From assembly GCA_905215555.1 (NCBI GenBank), contig CAJMQU010000057.1:1-28533 (forward strand): a stretch of 28,533 nt of DNA, read 5' to 3'. Position 1 is the first letter of the stretch; the number at the start of each line of letters is the position of its first letter. The notes beneath the pieces were generated by a model. The model ran no database searches. It was not told where the DNA came from and saw only the letters and a program-made list of their open reading frames with translations. Both the position numbers and the translations under genes were made by a program. This document shows, in pieces, positions 16,068-24,715 of this stretch. Source of the stretch: an uncultured bacterium (GTDB lineage Bacteria > Bacteroidota > Bacteroidia > Bacteroidales > Bacteroidaceae).

Positions 16068-16113
16068 AAACTACTACTATTTTTAGTTGAATAACTAAGA
16101 ATGGTAGTAGTTT
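16068..16113 (+). promoter_or_regulatory. 21-bp inverted repeat upstream of blaI; candidate operator
   Basis: Two 21-base arms (16068-16088 and 16093-16113) separated by GAAT pair over their whole length with two G-U positions. The inner part is the exact palindrome TTAGTT-GAAT-AACTAA and the outer part is ACTACTA / GTAGTAGT. Further TAACTA/TTAGTTA half-sites lie at 16047-16052 and 16062-16068. The block ends 16 bases before the -7 box, so it covers the -33 region, a position that suits repression by BlaI. It might instead, or also, act as the nhaA terminator, since TTTGTTT follows. Confidence 0.6.
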
Positions 16114-16129
16114 GTTTAAAACTAATTTC

Positions 16130-16137
16130 TATCTTTG
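16130..16137 (+). promoter_or_regulatory. -7 box of the blaI-M56 operon
   Basis: TATCTTTG matches TAnnTTTG exactly and lies 31 bases before the blaI start. The nearest TTTG (16111-16114) has a short spacer of 15 and is part of the inverted repeat, so the promoter may be weak by design. Confidence 0.65.
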
Positions 16138-16168
16138 CATTGTTCACCCCGATAAATAGAAAAAGACT

Positions 16169-16537
16169 ATGAAGCGATTGACTGCAAAGGAAGAAGAAAT
16201 CATGCAGATGTTTTGGGAACACGGGCCGATGTTTGTCCGTGAGTTACTGGCTTTTTATGAAGAGCCGAAACCGCATTATAACACTGTATCCACTTTAGTA
16301 CGTGGATTAGAGGAAAAAGGCTTTGTAAAGTATAAGCCTTATGGCAATACCTATCAGTATTATGCGGCTGTGTCCGATAAAGACTATAAGCGCTCTGCGC
16401 TGAACGATGTGGTAGCCCAATATTACAATAACTCCTATACCAATGTTGTATCTGCATTTATTGAAGAAGAAGGGATGTCCGTTGATGAGCTGAAAGCCCT
16501 GATTGCACGTATCGAGGGCAAAGAGGCAAACGGATAA
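16169..16537 (+). CDS. BlaI/MecI-family transcriptional repressor
   Basis: 122 residues, the usual size. BlaI proteins are dimeric winged-helix repressors that are cut by a membrane M56 protease on signal. The start LTAKEEEIMQMFWEHGP and the recognition helix region PHYNTVSTLVRGLEEKGFV (35-53) are typical. The C-terminal dimer domain has VVSAFIEEEGMS, with A96-F97 at about the place where BlaI and MecI are cleaved (before a Phe near residue 101). The M56 gene follows 30 bases later, so this is a two-gene sensor/repressor unit. The 21-bp repeat ahead of the operon is the likely autoregulatory site. No beta-lactamase gene is nearby, so the target is unknown. Confidence 0.93.
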   Translation: MKRLTAKEEEIMQMFWEHGPMFVRELLAFYEEPKPHYNTVSTLVRGLEEKGFVKYKPYGNTYQYYAAVSDKDYKRSALNDVVAQYYNNSYTNVVSAFIEEEGMSVDELKALIARIEGKEANG

Positions 16538-16567
16538 GGATACTCATACTCTATAAATGTATACATC

Positions 16568-18268
16568 ATGGGAGCTATATTATTTTATATATTTGAGTCT
16601 ACCTTGTGTCTGACTGTCCTGTATTTTCTATTCAGGCTATTTTTCAGGAGGGACACGCTCTTCCGCATGAACCGCCTGCTTTTGCTGATAGGGACGGTAG
16701 CTTGCACATTGTTGCCGTTGATGCAAATAGATGTTTCCCAATATACACCTTTACAGTTGCCTGTAGCCACTGTCAGAAATCTGTTGACAGAGAAAGAAAC
16801 CGGTGTTGCCGATGCAGGAGAGGGAACCGGTAAGGAATATATGACTGAAAGAACAGGCACTTTCTCCGGAGAGGCAGAAGAAGGAAATATTATAAAAGAA
16901 CCTCGTGGCAGTATTATGTCTGGTATTCCCGTGATTGTGTATCTGAGTGCCTGTTACTTTTTGGGAGCGTTAGTCGTATTTTGTTTCTTTTTGTTTTCCA
17001 CTATCCGTATGTATCGGCTTGTACATCGTTTCCCTGCCTGCGACTACGGGGAGTACAGACTAGTCATCTGCCCGGAAAAGATTGTCTCTTTCAGTTGGGG
17101 AAACACGATTGTGCTTTCTCAGGAAGATTATGAAAAGAATCCCGGAGAAATATTGCTGCACGAGCAGATGCATTTACAGCACCGGCATACATTGGATTTA
17201 CTTTGGATGGAATGTCTCATCATATTCCATTGGTTCAATCCTGCTGCATGGCTTCTGATGCGCGAACTCCGGGAACTGCACGAATATGAAGCTGATAACA
17301 GCGTCATCAATCATGGCATCGATGCAACTCAATATCAACTTTTGCTGGTGAGGAAATCCGTGGGTGCAAGGCTCTACTCTATGGCTTGCGGTTTCAATCA
17401 CAGTAAACTTAAAAACCGTATCACAATGATGTTAAAAAGAAGAACAAACAATTGGGCACGCTTGAAGCTATTGCTTTTCGTGCCGGTGGCTGCCGGAACG
17501 CTTTATGCGTTTGCGCGGCCGGAAGTAAAAAAGACAATGGAACAGGTGATGACTCCTGTGGAGGTGAAACAAGGTTCAATTCCCCAAAGTGAACTGGTGC
17601 ACTTAGAAGATTTCTTCAAACGTAAGGCTGAAGATGCTGTTGGTGGGAAGAAGAATTATAGGATTGAAAATGCGATGGGAGTTTTTCATCGTTTTTTTGT
17701 AAACATGAACAATAAAATGATGTTTGATAATGAATTGATCAAAGAATATGACGTGGAAACTTTGTCAGCAAAGCTTACGGCTTCATTGAGAAAAGAGTAC
17801 CAGGAATCTGTGAAGAACAATGCTAAGCCGATCACTGATTTGTCAGTTTGGTATGATCGCGGTTCATCATCGGATGCCATCACCTCTTATCTTCGGACAA
17901 TAAAAGACTCTTATCTGCAAGTGCGTAGTGAAATCTCTGAGGAGTTGGGAGGGGGGTCAGAAGCCCGTTTGGATAGTGTATTTCCTATATTAGTTCATTT
18001 TGAAGAGCCTAAAGCTTATAGTTCCAAGTATAAGACGGCTACGGATATTTCTTTGCCGGTTGAGATTTCTTTATTTTCTGACAAAGGAAGTGTCGGTCCG
18101 GTTCTGAAGAATCCTTCTCTTCAGGAGGTAGAACGGAAACTTAAAGATTATAAAGCAACTGCAAGTAGTGATATATTTACGGTGAGCCTGAAGCTGGACA
18201 AGGATGTCACTATGGGAGTAGTGGAGGATGTGAAAGAAGTTATTCGTAATACCTTATATGGTAAATAA
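16568..18268 (+). CDS. M56-family (BlaR1-like) membrane metalloprotease with ExbD-like C-terminus
   Basis: 566 residues. Membrane segments: about 2-24, 34-52, 119-143 and, after the catalytic domain, about 298-315. The zinc protease signature HEQMH (198-202) and downstream HEYEAD (238-243, E241 being the likely third ligand) are intact. BlaR1-type proteins sense a signal outside and cut the BlaI repressor inside. The sensor part here (about 320-566) has no penicillin-binding SxxK/SxN motifs I can recognise. Its last 30 residues, VSLKLDKDVTMGVVEDVKEV, resemble the periplasmic domain of ExbD/TolR. So the ligand is probably not a beta-lactam. Paired with blaI in one operon. Confidence 0.88.
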   Translation: MGAILFYIFESTLCLTVLYFLFRLFFRRDTLFRMNRLLLLIGTVACTLLPLMQIDVSQYTPLQLPVATVRNLLTEKETGVADAGEGTGKEYMTERTGTFSGEAEEGNIIKEPRGSIMSGIPVIVYLSACYFLGALVVFCFFLFSTIRMYRLVHRFPACDYGEYRLVICPEKIVSFSWGNTIVLSQEDYEKNPGEILLHEQMHLQHRHTLDLLWMECLIIFHWFNPAAWLLMRELRELHEYEADNSVINHGIDATQYQLLLVRKSVGARLYSMACGFNHSKLKNRITMMLKRRTNNWARLKLLLFVPVAAGTLYAFARPEVKKTMEQVMTPVEVKQGSIPQSELVHLEDFFKRKAEDAVGGKKNYRIENAMGVFHRFFVNMNNKMMFDNELIKEYDVETLSAKLTASLRKEYQESVKNNAKPITDLSVWYDRGSSSDAITSYLRTIKDSYLQVRSEISEELGGGSEARLDSVFPILVHFEEPKAYSSKYKTATDISLPVEISLFSDKGSVGPVLKNPSLQEVERKLKDYKATASSDIFTVSLKLDKDVTMGVVEDVKEVIRNTLYGK

Positions 18269-18292
18269 GATGTTATAAATAAATAAGGTCAT

Positions 18293-18338
18293 TTTGTGTA
18301 TGTGCGAGCGAGTAATTATTCGCCCGTACATACGCAAA
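18293..18338. terminator. Long hairpin between convergent genes
   Basis: TTTGTGTATGTGCGAGCGA (18293-18311) and TCGCCCGTACATACGCAAA (18320-18338) pair over 19 positions with two G-U pairs and one mismatch; loop GTAATTAT. It lies between the ends of the M56 gene (plus) and xpt (minus). There is no clean T run beside it; a TTTTT occurs 12 bases later on the plus strand. Likely a shared transcription end. Confidence 0.5.
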
Positions 18339-18348
18339 GCCCATATTT

Positions 18349-18915
18349 TTATCTGATTTTTATTTTGCAATTCTCCAGGCTTTCTATAATCGCCAGAGAC
18401 TCCACATGAATACCTTGTTCGCGCAATTCATCTCCTCCATGCTGGAAAGCTTTTTCTATGATGAAGCCCATTCCCACTAATTCGGCGCCTGCCTGTTGCA
18501 CAAGTTCCATAATGCCTTTGGCTGCATTTCCATTAGCCAGGAAGTCGTCTATAAAGAGTACCCGGTCTTCCGGACGGAGAAAATCCTTACTGACGCATAC
18601 CTCATAAGACCGTTGTTTGGTAAAGGAATAAACGGAAGTAACCAACATGTTCTCCATTGTACTGGGTCTTTTTTTCTTGGCAAAAACAACGGGAAGTTCC
18701 AACAAATATCCCACCATAATGGCAGGAGCAATGCCACTGGCTTCTACTGTGATGATTTTGTTGATTGTGGTGGAGGCAAAACGCCTGACAAATTCCACAC
18801 CAATAGATTTCATCAGGATAGGATCCATCTGGTGGTTAATGAAATTATCCACTTTTAATATGCCTCCCGGATAACATCTCCCGTCTTTCAGAATACGCTC
18901 TTTTAGGATTTTCAT
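18349..18915 (-). CDS. xpt: Xanthine phosphoribosyltransferase
   Basis: 188 residues, matching Xpt in length. It converts xanthine and PRPP into XMP in purine salvage. The PRPP-binding loop IDDFLANGNA is at 122-131, and EASGIAPA at 58-65 and the KKKRPSTM loop at about 80-87 are characteristic of Xpt rather than HPRT or APRT. It is the last gene of a map-rmuC-xpt operon, 27 bases after rmuC. In Firmicutes xpt is controlled by a purine riboswitch; the 27-base gap here is too short to hold one. Confidence 0.95.
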   Translation of the reverse strand: MKILKERILKDGRCYPGGILKVDNFINHQMDPILMKSIGVEFVRRFASTTINKIITVEASGIAPAIMVGYLLELPVVFAKKKRPSTMENMLVTSVYSFTKQRSYEVCVSKDFLRPEDRVLFIDDFLANGNAAKGIMELVQQAGAELVGMGFIIEKAFQHGGDELREQGIHVESLAIIESLENCKIKIR

Positions 18916-18942
18916 GTTTTATATATCTTATTTGTTGAATGT

Positions 18943-20301
18943 TTATTTTACCTGTTCGCTTGTTTCCTCTTCTTCTTCCTCCGGTTCTTCATCTTTGGGC
19001 AATAGTCTTGCTGATATTCGTTTTTTGGGAGTGAGGCTCATGCCTCTCAGCATTTCCGCCTGTTTTACTACGCTGCCGTTTCCGTCGGAAAGTTGGTTAA
19101 ACGCTTTGTCATAGTCTTTTTGCAGTCCGGTCAGCTTGTCTCCAATGCTCAGGAACGTATCGGTGAAACCTACAATCTTTTCATACAATGCTGTACCCCG
19201 TTTGATGATTGCCTGCACATTTTTTACCTGATTTTCCCGTTTCCAGAGGTCAAGGGAGAGGCGCAGGGCACTGATAAGGTTAGTGGGACTCATCAGCACG
19301 ACTTTCTTGGTGTAGGCATATTCCCAAAGATTGGTATCACTCTGTATAGCCAGCAAATAGGCTCCCTCGGTCGGGATAAACATCATGACAAAGTCCGGTG
19401 CCTTGACATCGTAGTGGGAATAATCCTTCTGGCTTAACTCGTCTATGTGGGCGCGGACAGATTGTAGATGAGCTTTCAGCAAACGGGCCCTTTCGTCCTT
19501 GTGTTCGGCAGAAGTATAGGCACTGTAAGCCGTGAGGGAAACTTTGGAGTCTATTATCATTTCGCGGTCGTCAGGATACCTGATCAGGACGTCCGGCTGC
19601 ATTCTCTGCCCGCTTTCCTCACTGATGATAACCTCACCCCGTTCATCTTTCAGGAATTCCTGACGGAAATAATGTTCGCCTTCGATCAGACCGGATGCTT
19701 GGAGCAGACGTTCCAAAATCATTTCTCCCCAGTTACCCTGCATCTTCGAGTCGCCTTTCAGGGCGCGGGTCAGGTTATTGGCATCTTCGCTGAGCCGATT
19801 GTTCAGCTCTACTAATTCTTTGATGCGTTCGCCCAGTGAGAAACGTTCTTTGGCCTCATTGCTGTATACCTGTTCCACCTTTTCCCGGAAATCTTTCAGG
19901 TTCTCACCTAAGGGACGGAGCAGGGTGTTCAGATGTTCGGCATTCAGTTTGGTAAAGTCTTCTGTTTTGCTTTGGAAGATACGGTTGGAGAGATTTTCAA
20001 ACTCTATATTCATGCGCTTATGCAAGGCTTCCGCTTCTTCAGTTTGTAGTTTCAGACGTTCTTCCCATTGCTTCTGCTGTTCTGCCAGCCTGAGGTTGAA
20101 CGATTTTTCCTGTTCCGTCAATCGTTCGGCGGTTATGGTTTTCTCACGTGCGATACGTTCTTCCGAAGTGCGGTTCAGTAATTCTTCCCGTTCGCGGGTG
20201 GCTTGCAGTTGTGCTGATAGCGCGGCGCTTTTTCGTCCGGCTATCAGATAACCTACACCCGCACCTGTTGTCAGTCCGATGATTAGAAAAACAATCTCCA
20301 T
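18943..20301 (-). CDS. rmuC: DNA recombination protein RmuC
   Basis: 452 residues. A single N-terminal membrane segment (MEIVFLIIGLTTGAGVGYLI) is followed by a coiled coil rich in Glu, Arg and Gln (about 25-165), then the RmuC domain (about 175-400). That domain includes GNWGEMILERLLQASGLIEG, MQPDVLIRYPDDREMIIDSK and VSLTAYSAY, in which D and DSK fit a PD-(D/E)XK nuclease-like core. RmuC limits inversions and other rearrangements at short inverted repeats in E. coli. The last 15 residues are almost all acidic. It starts 2 bases after the map stop, so the two are translated together. Confidence 0.94.
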   Translation of the reverse strand: MEIVFLIIGLTTGAGVGYLIAGRKSAALSAQLQATREREELLNRTSEERIAREKTITAERLTEQEKSFNLRLAEQQKQWEERLKLQTEEAEALHKRMNIEFENLSNRIFQSKTEDFTKLNAEHLNTLLRPLGENLKDFREKVEQVYSNEAKERFSLGERIKELVELNNRLSEDANNLTRALKGDSKMQGNWGEMILERLLQASGLIEGEHYFRQEFLKDERGEVIISEESGQRMQPDVLIRYPDDREMIIDSKVSLTAYSAYTSAEHKDERARLLKAHLQSVRAHIDELSQKDYSHYDVKAPDFVMMFIPTEGAYLLAIQSDTNLWEYAYTKKVVLMSPTNLISALRLSLDLWKRENQVKNVQAIIKRGTALYEKIVGFTDTFLSIGDKLTGLQKDYDKAFNQLSDGNGSVVKQAEMLRGMSLTPKKRISARLLPKDEEPEEEEEETSEQVK

Positions 20302-20303
20302 GC

Positions 20304-21158
20304 TTATTCCGTCAATATTTCGTTTCCGGTTTCAGTAATCAGAATCATGCTTTCCCATTGTGCCGAGGGCAATCCGTCGTCTGTGCACACAGTCCATCCG
20401 TCCGCTTCATCGATGAAGACTTCGTATGTCCCCATATTTATCATCGGCTCGATGGTGAACGTCATTCCCGGAACGATAAGCATACCCGTGCCACGTTTAC
20501 CGAAGTGTTCCACATCCGGCTCTTCGTGGAATTTGATGCCTACACCATGTCCGCAAAGGTCGCGCACTACGCTGTATCCGTTCTTTTCTGCATGTTCCTG
20601 GATGGCTGCACCCACATCTCCGAGTCGGGCCCACGGTTGTGCGGTCTGCACACCTATATCGCGGCATTCTTTTGCCACCTGTACCAGACGCCGCATTTCC
20701 GGTTTCACATCTCCGATCATATACATTCTCGAAGCATCGGAGAAATACCCTTTATAGATGGTTGAAACATCCACGTTCACAATATCTCCGCTGCGCAGTA
20801 ACTCTTTGGTACTCGGGATGCCGTGACATACCACATCATTGATGCTTGTGCATACACTTTTCGGAAATCCTTCATACAGGAAAGGGGCGGGGATGGCATC
20901 ATGGTCTGTCGTATATTCATATACCATATGGTCAATCTCTGCCGTAGACATACCTTCGCGTATGTTTTCCGAAATATAATCCAGCAATGCTGTGTTGATT
21001 TTCGCACTTTCACGGATACCGGCCAGTTGTTCTTCCGTACGCAGCAGATGGCGCGACGGAAGTTTATAACCTTCTTTCTTATAGTGTTGAATTTTCTCTT
21101 CTACCTCGTCGGAATAGTTTTTAGGAGTAAACCGAACTCCTTTCACGAACTTTTTCAT
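20304..21158 (-). CDS. map: Type I methionine aminopeptidase
   Basis: 284 residues, about 20 longer than E. coli MetAP because of a basic N-terminal extension (about 1-38: MKKFVKGVRFTPKNYSD). The enzyme removes the initiator methionine. The five metal ligands are in place: D130 and D141 (NVDVSTIYKGYFSDASR), H204 (LCGHGVGIKFH), E237 (TFTIEPMI) and E269 (QWESMIL). H112 (CHGIP) and H211 are the substrate-side histidines. It heads the map-rmuC-xpt operon and has a consensus -7 box 25 bases upstream of the start. Confidence 0.96.
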   Translation of the reverse strand: MKKFVKGVRFTPKNYSDEVEEKIQHYKKEGYKLPSRHLLRTEEQLAGIRESAKINTALLDYISENIREGMSTAEIDHMVYEYTTDHDAIPAPFLYEGFPKSVCTSINDVVCHGIPSTKELLRSGDIVNVDVSTIYKGYFSDASRMYMIGDVKPEMRRLVQVAKECRDIGVQTAQPWARLGDVGAAIQEHAEKNGYSVVRDLCGHGVGIKFHEEPDVEHFGKRGTGMLIVPGMTFTIEPMINMGTYEVFIDEADGWTVCTDDGLPSAQWESMILITETGNEILTE

Positions 21159-21182
21159 TGTCTTTTTGATTTATAATGACTA

Positions 21183-21190
21183 CAAAAGTA
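21183..21190 (-). promoter_or_regulatory. -7 box of the map-rmuC-xpt operon
   Basis: On the minus strand TACTTTTG fits TAnnTTTG exactly and is 25 bases from the map start. No -33 TTTG is present at the usual spacing. Confidence 0.6.
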
Positions 21191-21223
21191 CATAATAATA
21201 TAGAGCCTTGTATTTGTAGGAAC

Positions 21224-21275
21224 AAAAAAATGATAAATTAGCGAAGCTTCGCAGTTGACAACTGATTTATCATTT
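21224..21275 (-). terminator. Three-way-junction terminator after sbcC
   Basis: On the minus strand an 11-pair outer stem (21265-21275 with 21228-21238) encloses two complete palindromes: CAGTTG-t-CAACTG (21252-21264) and GCGAAGCTTCGC (21241-21252). The outer right arm runs into seven T residues (21224-21230). The structure begins at the sbcC stop codon. It would fold as a cloverleaf-like terminator rather than a plain hairpin. Confidence 0.75.
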
Positions 21276-24200
21276 ACAGCATTCTCACTGTCCTGATCTC
21301 GCTTCTCGAATTATCAATCCGCTTCACTTGTATCTGAGTTTTGATTCGTTCCCTCAATCCCTCTACGTGGCTGATGATTCCTACTTTCTTTCCACCCATC
21401 TGATGCAACTTCTCCAGTGTATCCATCACCGTATTCAGATAGTCGCTGCTTAGCGTGCCAAATCCCTCGTCAATAAATAGCGTATCCACAGACAAACTGT
21501 GTCGGCTGAGCGAAGAAAGTCCGAGAGCCAGCGACAGAGAAACCAGGAAACTCTCTCCGCCGGACAGCGTACAGGCCGGTCGTGCTGCGCCTCCTTGATA
21601 GAAGTCACGCAACAGTATGGTGAGCGCTCCCGCCTGACATTCCAGTTCGTAGCGGTCCGTCAACCGTTGCAGATAAAAATTAGCTCCGTTGAGTAACTCT
21701 TTCAGTACAAAACTTTGGGCTATATTTCGGAAATTCTTCCCCTTCTCATCACCGAAGTGCTGGCAAAGACGGTCCCATTTCAGATAAACCTCCCGTAATT
21801 CGTCCGCGTGTTTTTTTTCATCCTTTATCCGGGCAATGTTCTTCGCGTTTTCTTCCAGTTGTATTTTCAGTCGTAGGGCGGTCTGGGTTCCTGCCGTAAT
21901 CTTCTCATCTAAAGCATTGATCAGATTGTTTAGAGTTTCCAGACTTTCATTTTCCTCTATTTCAGGTTTCTTACTCAAATGTTCTTCCAATTGTCCGGTT
22001 GTCAGCTTGAAGGCTGTCTGTGCAGCTACTTCTTCCTCTTTAAGCCGTTGTTGCTCGGTGCGCAGACGCTCTACATATTCACCGGAATAAGAGGTGAGGG
22101 CGGTGATGCGCGGTTCGTTAATGTCCGGATGCGAGGCATAGAAAGCTGTCAGGTTTGCTTGCAGCTCATCCATATTCTTCTGGGTGGACAGAATATTTTG
22201 GTTCAGTCCGCCGGCATGGGAATTTAGCGTATTCCAGGCCATTCCCAGATTCTTTATTTCCTGTTTTTCCCCTATCGGAAGATTCTTCCATTCAGGAAAT
22301 GTGTCACAGATGATTTTCCGGGTTGCCGATATACTTTCCAGTTCTTTACCGATGAGAGCAATGGCGTTTTTCAGTTCGGTTTGCCTGTTCTGCGCCAATT
22401 TGTAATTCCCGGCAGATTTTTGCAAGCGTTCGATGAATGTGGCGGGAGAACTGTTCCATTCCGTTTGCCATTCGTCCCAGAGAATCAGAGGATTGACGCG
22501 TTCCAAAGTCGTATGAATAATCTCCTTTTCATTTTCTTTCAGCGAACATTTGTTGGTGATGTCATTTTTCAGTCCGGTCAGATTCTTATCAATGGCATCA
22601 AACGCTTTCCGGGCAATTTCCACTACTTTCTGGTATTCGTCTTTCTGATGTTGCAACCGTGAAATATGGTTGGCCAAGGTTTGCACTTCATTCAATCGGG
22701 CGTTGATATTCTCAAAATCCAGCCTGTTTTCCATAATCAACCTTTCCAATACTTCCTTTGTGCTGTCGGAGATGTCCGGGATATGGCAACAGTTACATTT
22801 GTTTTGTGCTTCTGTGCAGGCAAGGTCATATCCCTTCTGAGCTTTCTCCGTTGACAAACGGCTGTTTGCCATCATGTCCTCGTATGTTTTGCTCTCTGTC
22901 TGGTTACCGTTCAGCGCTTGTTCCGCTTCCTTATATTCTTTCTCTTTCGCTTCTAATGACTGCCGGATGGGGGCAAGTACAGATTGAAAATCTTCATCTT
23001 TATAAAGTGACTTTACCTTCTGCCCGCATACCGGGCAACTGTCTCCTACGGAAAGGCGAGCCCGGGCTTCCTTTGCCCATTCTTCCACAGCTTCTTTCTG
23101 TTTGTCATATAGTGTCCTGATGTCATCGTATGCTTTCTTTTGGTTGTCGAAACCGGTTTTCAGCTCTGCATATCGGCTCTTACAACTCTGCAATTTCTTG
23201 TCCAGCGACTTCTCATATTCCTTAGCCGCGTCCAATGCTTCCTGTTTTTCTTTCAATACCATCAGGGCATTTTGAGCTTTCAGCAAATTCTCCCTGGTAG
23301 TTTCCAGAGTGACCTTTTTTTCTTGCAAAGCACTCCGGTTCATGGATGCAAGTTGTGCATTCAGATGGTTGATTTCCAGTTGTTTGGTTTGATTCTCTTT
23401 ATTTTTCAGGTTGAAGTCATTCTCCTTGTCCGTGCGTTCCTGTTCCCGAGCAGGTTGTTGCCGGGTCAGTTCTTCTATTTGCTTCTCATAGGCGGTGATG
23501 CGTGAGTGAGAAGAAAGTATGGCATTGAGGTCAGTGATGATGGACTGGCTCTGCTCGAACATGGGGAGAAGCGGGGCATGGGTTTCCAGATACTCTTCAG
23601 CGAGAAGCAGTTTGGCTTGTTGTTCTTTCATGCTTTCCTTCAGCCAGATGCAGCCATTGTTGAGGCGGATGAAATTGGCTTTCAAGTTTTCGGCTTGTTG
23701 GATGTTGCTTTCCTGTTGTCGTTGCTGCTGTTTCAAGGAAAAGAACCAGTTGCGGGCGTCTGCGGTGTTGCTCCAGTCCTTGATCAGCAATTCTTTCTGT
23801 CGGAAGTCATCTGATTGCTGCTGCTCTTTTTTCGTTTCCCATGCTTTCTGTTGTTTTTCCAGGTCGAGTATAAGTTCTGTTTGTCTTTTCAGCCAGTTAT
23901 GTTTCAAGGCGGCTGTATTTTTTTGCAGGGTATTTCCACTGATTTCTGTGTTTAGTGCCGATATAGCCTCGTTGATTTCTTCCGTTTCCTCGTCGGTCAG
24001 GATATGAATGCCTTCCAGTTTCCGGTTTTGATTTTCATAATCCGTACGCTTCTCCTTGGTGATGGCATAAATTCCCGCGCCTATTTCAGAATAGATTCCA
24101 GTACCGGTCAGTTTCTCCAGAATGTCCGACTTCTCGCTTTCTTTGCTTTGCAGGAATTTGGTGAAGTCACCTTGTGCCAAGAGGGTGGTGCGGCAGAACT

Positions 24201-24693
24201 GTTCGAAGGTCAGTCCTACGGCAACTTGTATCTCAGCTTTTATTTCATTCTTCTTAGTGAGCTGGATACCTGTTTTCCGGTTCTCTAAAGTCCATTTTGC
24301 ATTCTGAATGGCACCGGAGGCTTTCCGATGTGCACGAGCCACGTACCACTTGGCGGTATAAGGCGTTTCATTCGAACCGGTAAATTCCAGTTCAGTCCAT
24401 GCCTCATTGGTATTCCGACGCATCAGTTGGCGGCTATCGTTAATGGCTACCTCTTCTTTTTTGGATGAGAAACTTTGCCCCACATCTTTGTATTTCTCGT
24501 TTTCTGCACGTTCCATGCGGGGCGTTTCATTATAGAGCGACAAGCAAATTGCGTCTAGCAGCGTTGTTTTTCCGGCTCCCGTCTCACCGCAGATGAGAAA
24601 CAGTGACTCTTCGCCCAACGGTCCGTTTTCAAAGTCGATGACAGCGTCTTCTATAGATGCTAGATTTTTTATGGTCAGTTTTTGAAGTTTCAT
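21274..24693 (-). CDS. sbcC: Exonuclease subunit SbcC (Rad50-like ATPase)
   Basis: 1139 residues. With SbcD it forms the Mre11-Rad50-type nuclease that opens hairpins and processes double-strand ends. The split ABC ATPase is complete: Walker A GETGAGKTT (K42) at the N-terminus; signature LSGGES near 1043 and Walker B LFIDEGFG near 1072 at the C-terminus. Between them lie two long coiled-coil arms meeting at a zinc hook CPVC (C553-C556), almost at the centre of the chain, as expected. A second cysteine cluster, CNCC (633-636), lies in the returning arm; I do not know of a role. The sbcD gene ends 22 bases upstream, so the two are one operon. Confidence 0.96.
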   Translation of the reverse strand: MKLQKLTIKNLASIEDAVIDFENGPLGEESLFLICGETGAGKTTLLDAICLSLYNETPRMERAENEKYKDVGQSFSSKKEEVAINDSRQLMRRNTNEAWTELEFTGSNETPYTAKWYVARAHRKASGAIQNAKWTLENRKTGIQLTKKNEIKAEIQVAVGLTFEQFCRTTLLAQGDFTKFLQSKESEKSDILEKLTGTGIYSEIGAGIYAITKEKRTDYENQNRKLEGIHILTDEETEEINEAISALNTEISGNTLQKNTAALKHNWLKRQTELILDLEKQQKAWETKKEQQQSDDFRQKELLIKDWSNTADARNWFFSLKQQQRQQESNIQQAENLKANFIRLNNGCIWLKESMKEQQAKLLLAEEYLETHAPLLPMFEQSQSIITDLNAILSSHSRITAYEKQIEELTRQQPAREQERTDKENDFNLKNKENQTKQLEINHLNAQLASMNRSALQEKKVTLETTRENLLKAQNALMVLKEKQEALDAAKEYEKSLDKKLQSCKSRYAELKTGFDNQKKAYDDIRTLYDKQKEAVEEWAKEARARLSVGDSCPVCGQKVKSLYKDEDFQSVLAPIRQSLEAKEKEYKEAEQALNGNQTESKTYEDMMANSRLSTEKAQKGYDLACTEAQNKCNCCHIPDISDSTKEVLERLIMENRLDFENINARLNEVQTLANHISRLQHQKDEYQKVVEIARKAFDAIDKNLTGLKNDITNKCSLKENEKEIIHTTLERVNPLILWDEWQTEWNSSPATFIERLQKSAGNYKLAQNRQTELKNAIALIGKELESISATRKIICDTFPEWKNLPIGEKQEIKNLGMAWNTLNSHAGGLNQNILSTQKNMDELQANLTAFYASHPDINEPRITALTSYSGEYVERLRTEQQRLKEEEVAAQTAFKLTTGQLEEHLSKKPEIEENESLETLNNLINALDEKITAGTQTALRLKIQLEENAKNIARIKDEKKHADELREVYLKWDRLCQHFGDEKGKNFRNIAQSFVLKELLNGANFYLQRLTDRYELECQAGALTILLRDFYQGGAARPACTLSGGESFLVSLSLALGLSSLSRHSLSVDTLFIDEGFGTLSSDYLNTVMDTLEKLHQMGGKKVGIISHVEGLRERIKTQIQVKRIDNSRSEIRTVRML

Positions 24694-24715
24694 GATTCGC
24701 TACAGATTATGCGGA

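Noticed and set aside
16169..18268. Beta-lactam resistance operon
   Set aside because: BlaI and an M56 protease are present, but there is no beta-lactamase or penicillin-binding sensor domain in the window.
18916..18942. Purine riboswitch upstream of xpt, as in Firmicutes
   Set aside because: The gap to rmuC is 27 bases, too short for the aptamer, and xpt is inside an operon.
21499..24288. Several plus-strand open frames across sbcC
   Set aside because: They are antisense to a complete SbcC with intact ATPase and zinc-hook motifs, and are hydrophobic or cysteine-rich in the way reverse-strand shadows of Glu/Lys-rich coiled coils usually are.
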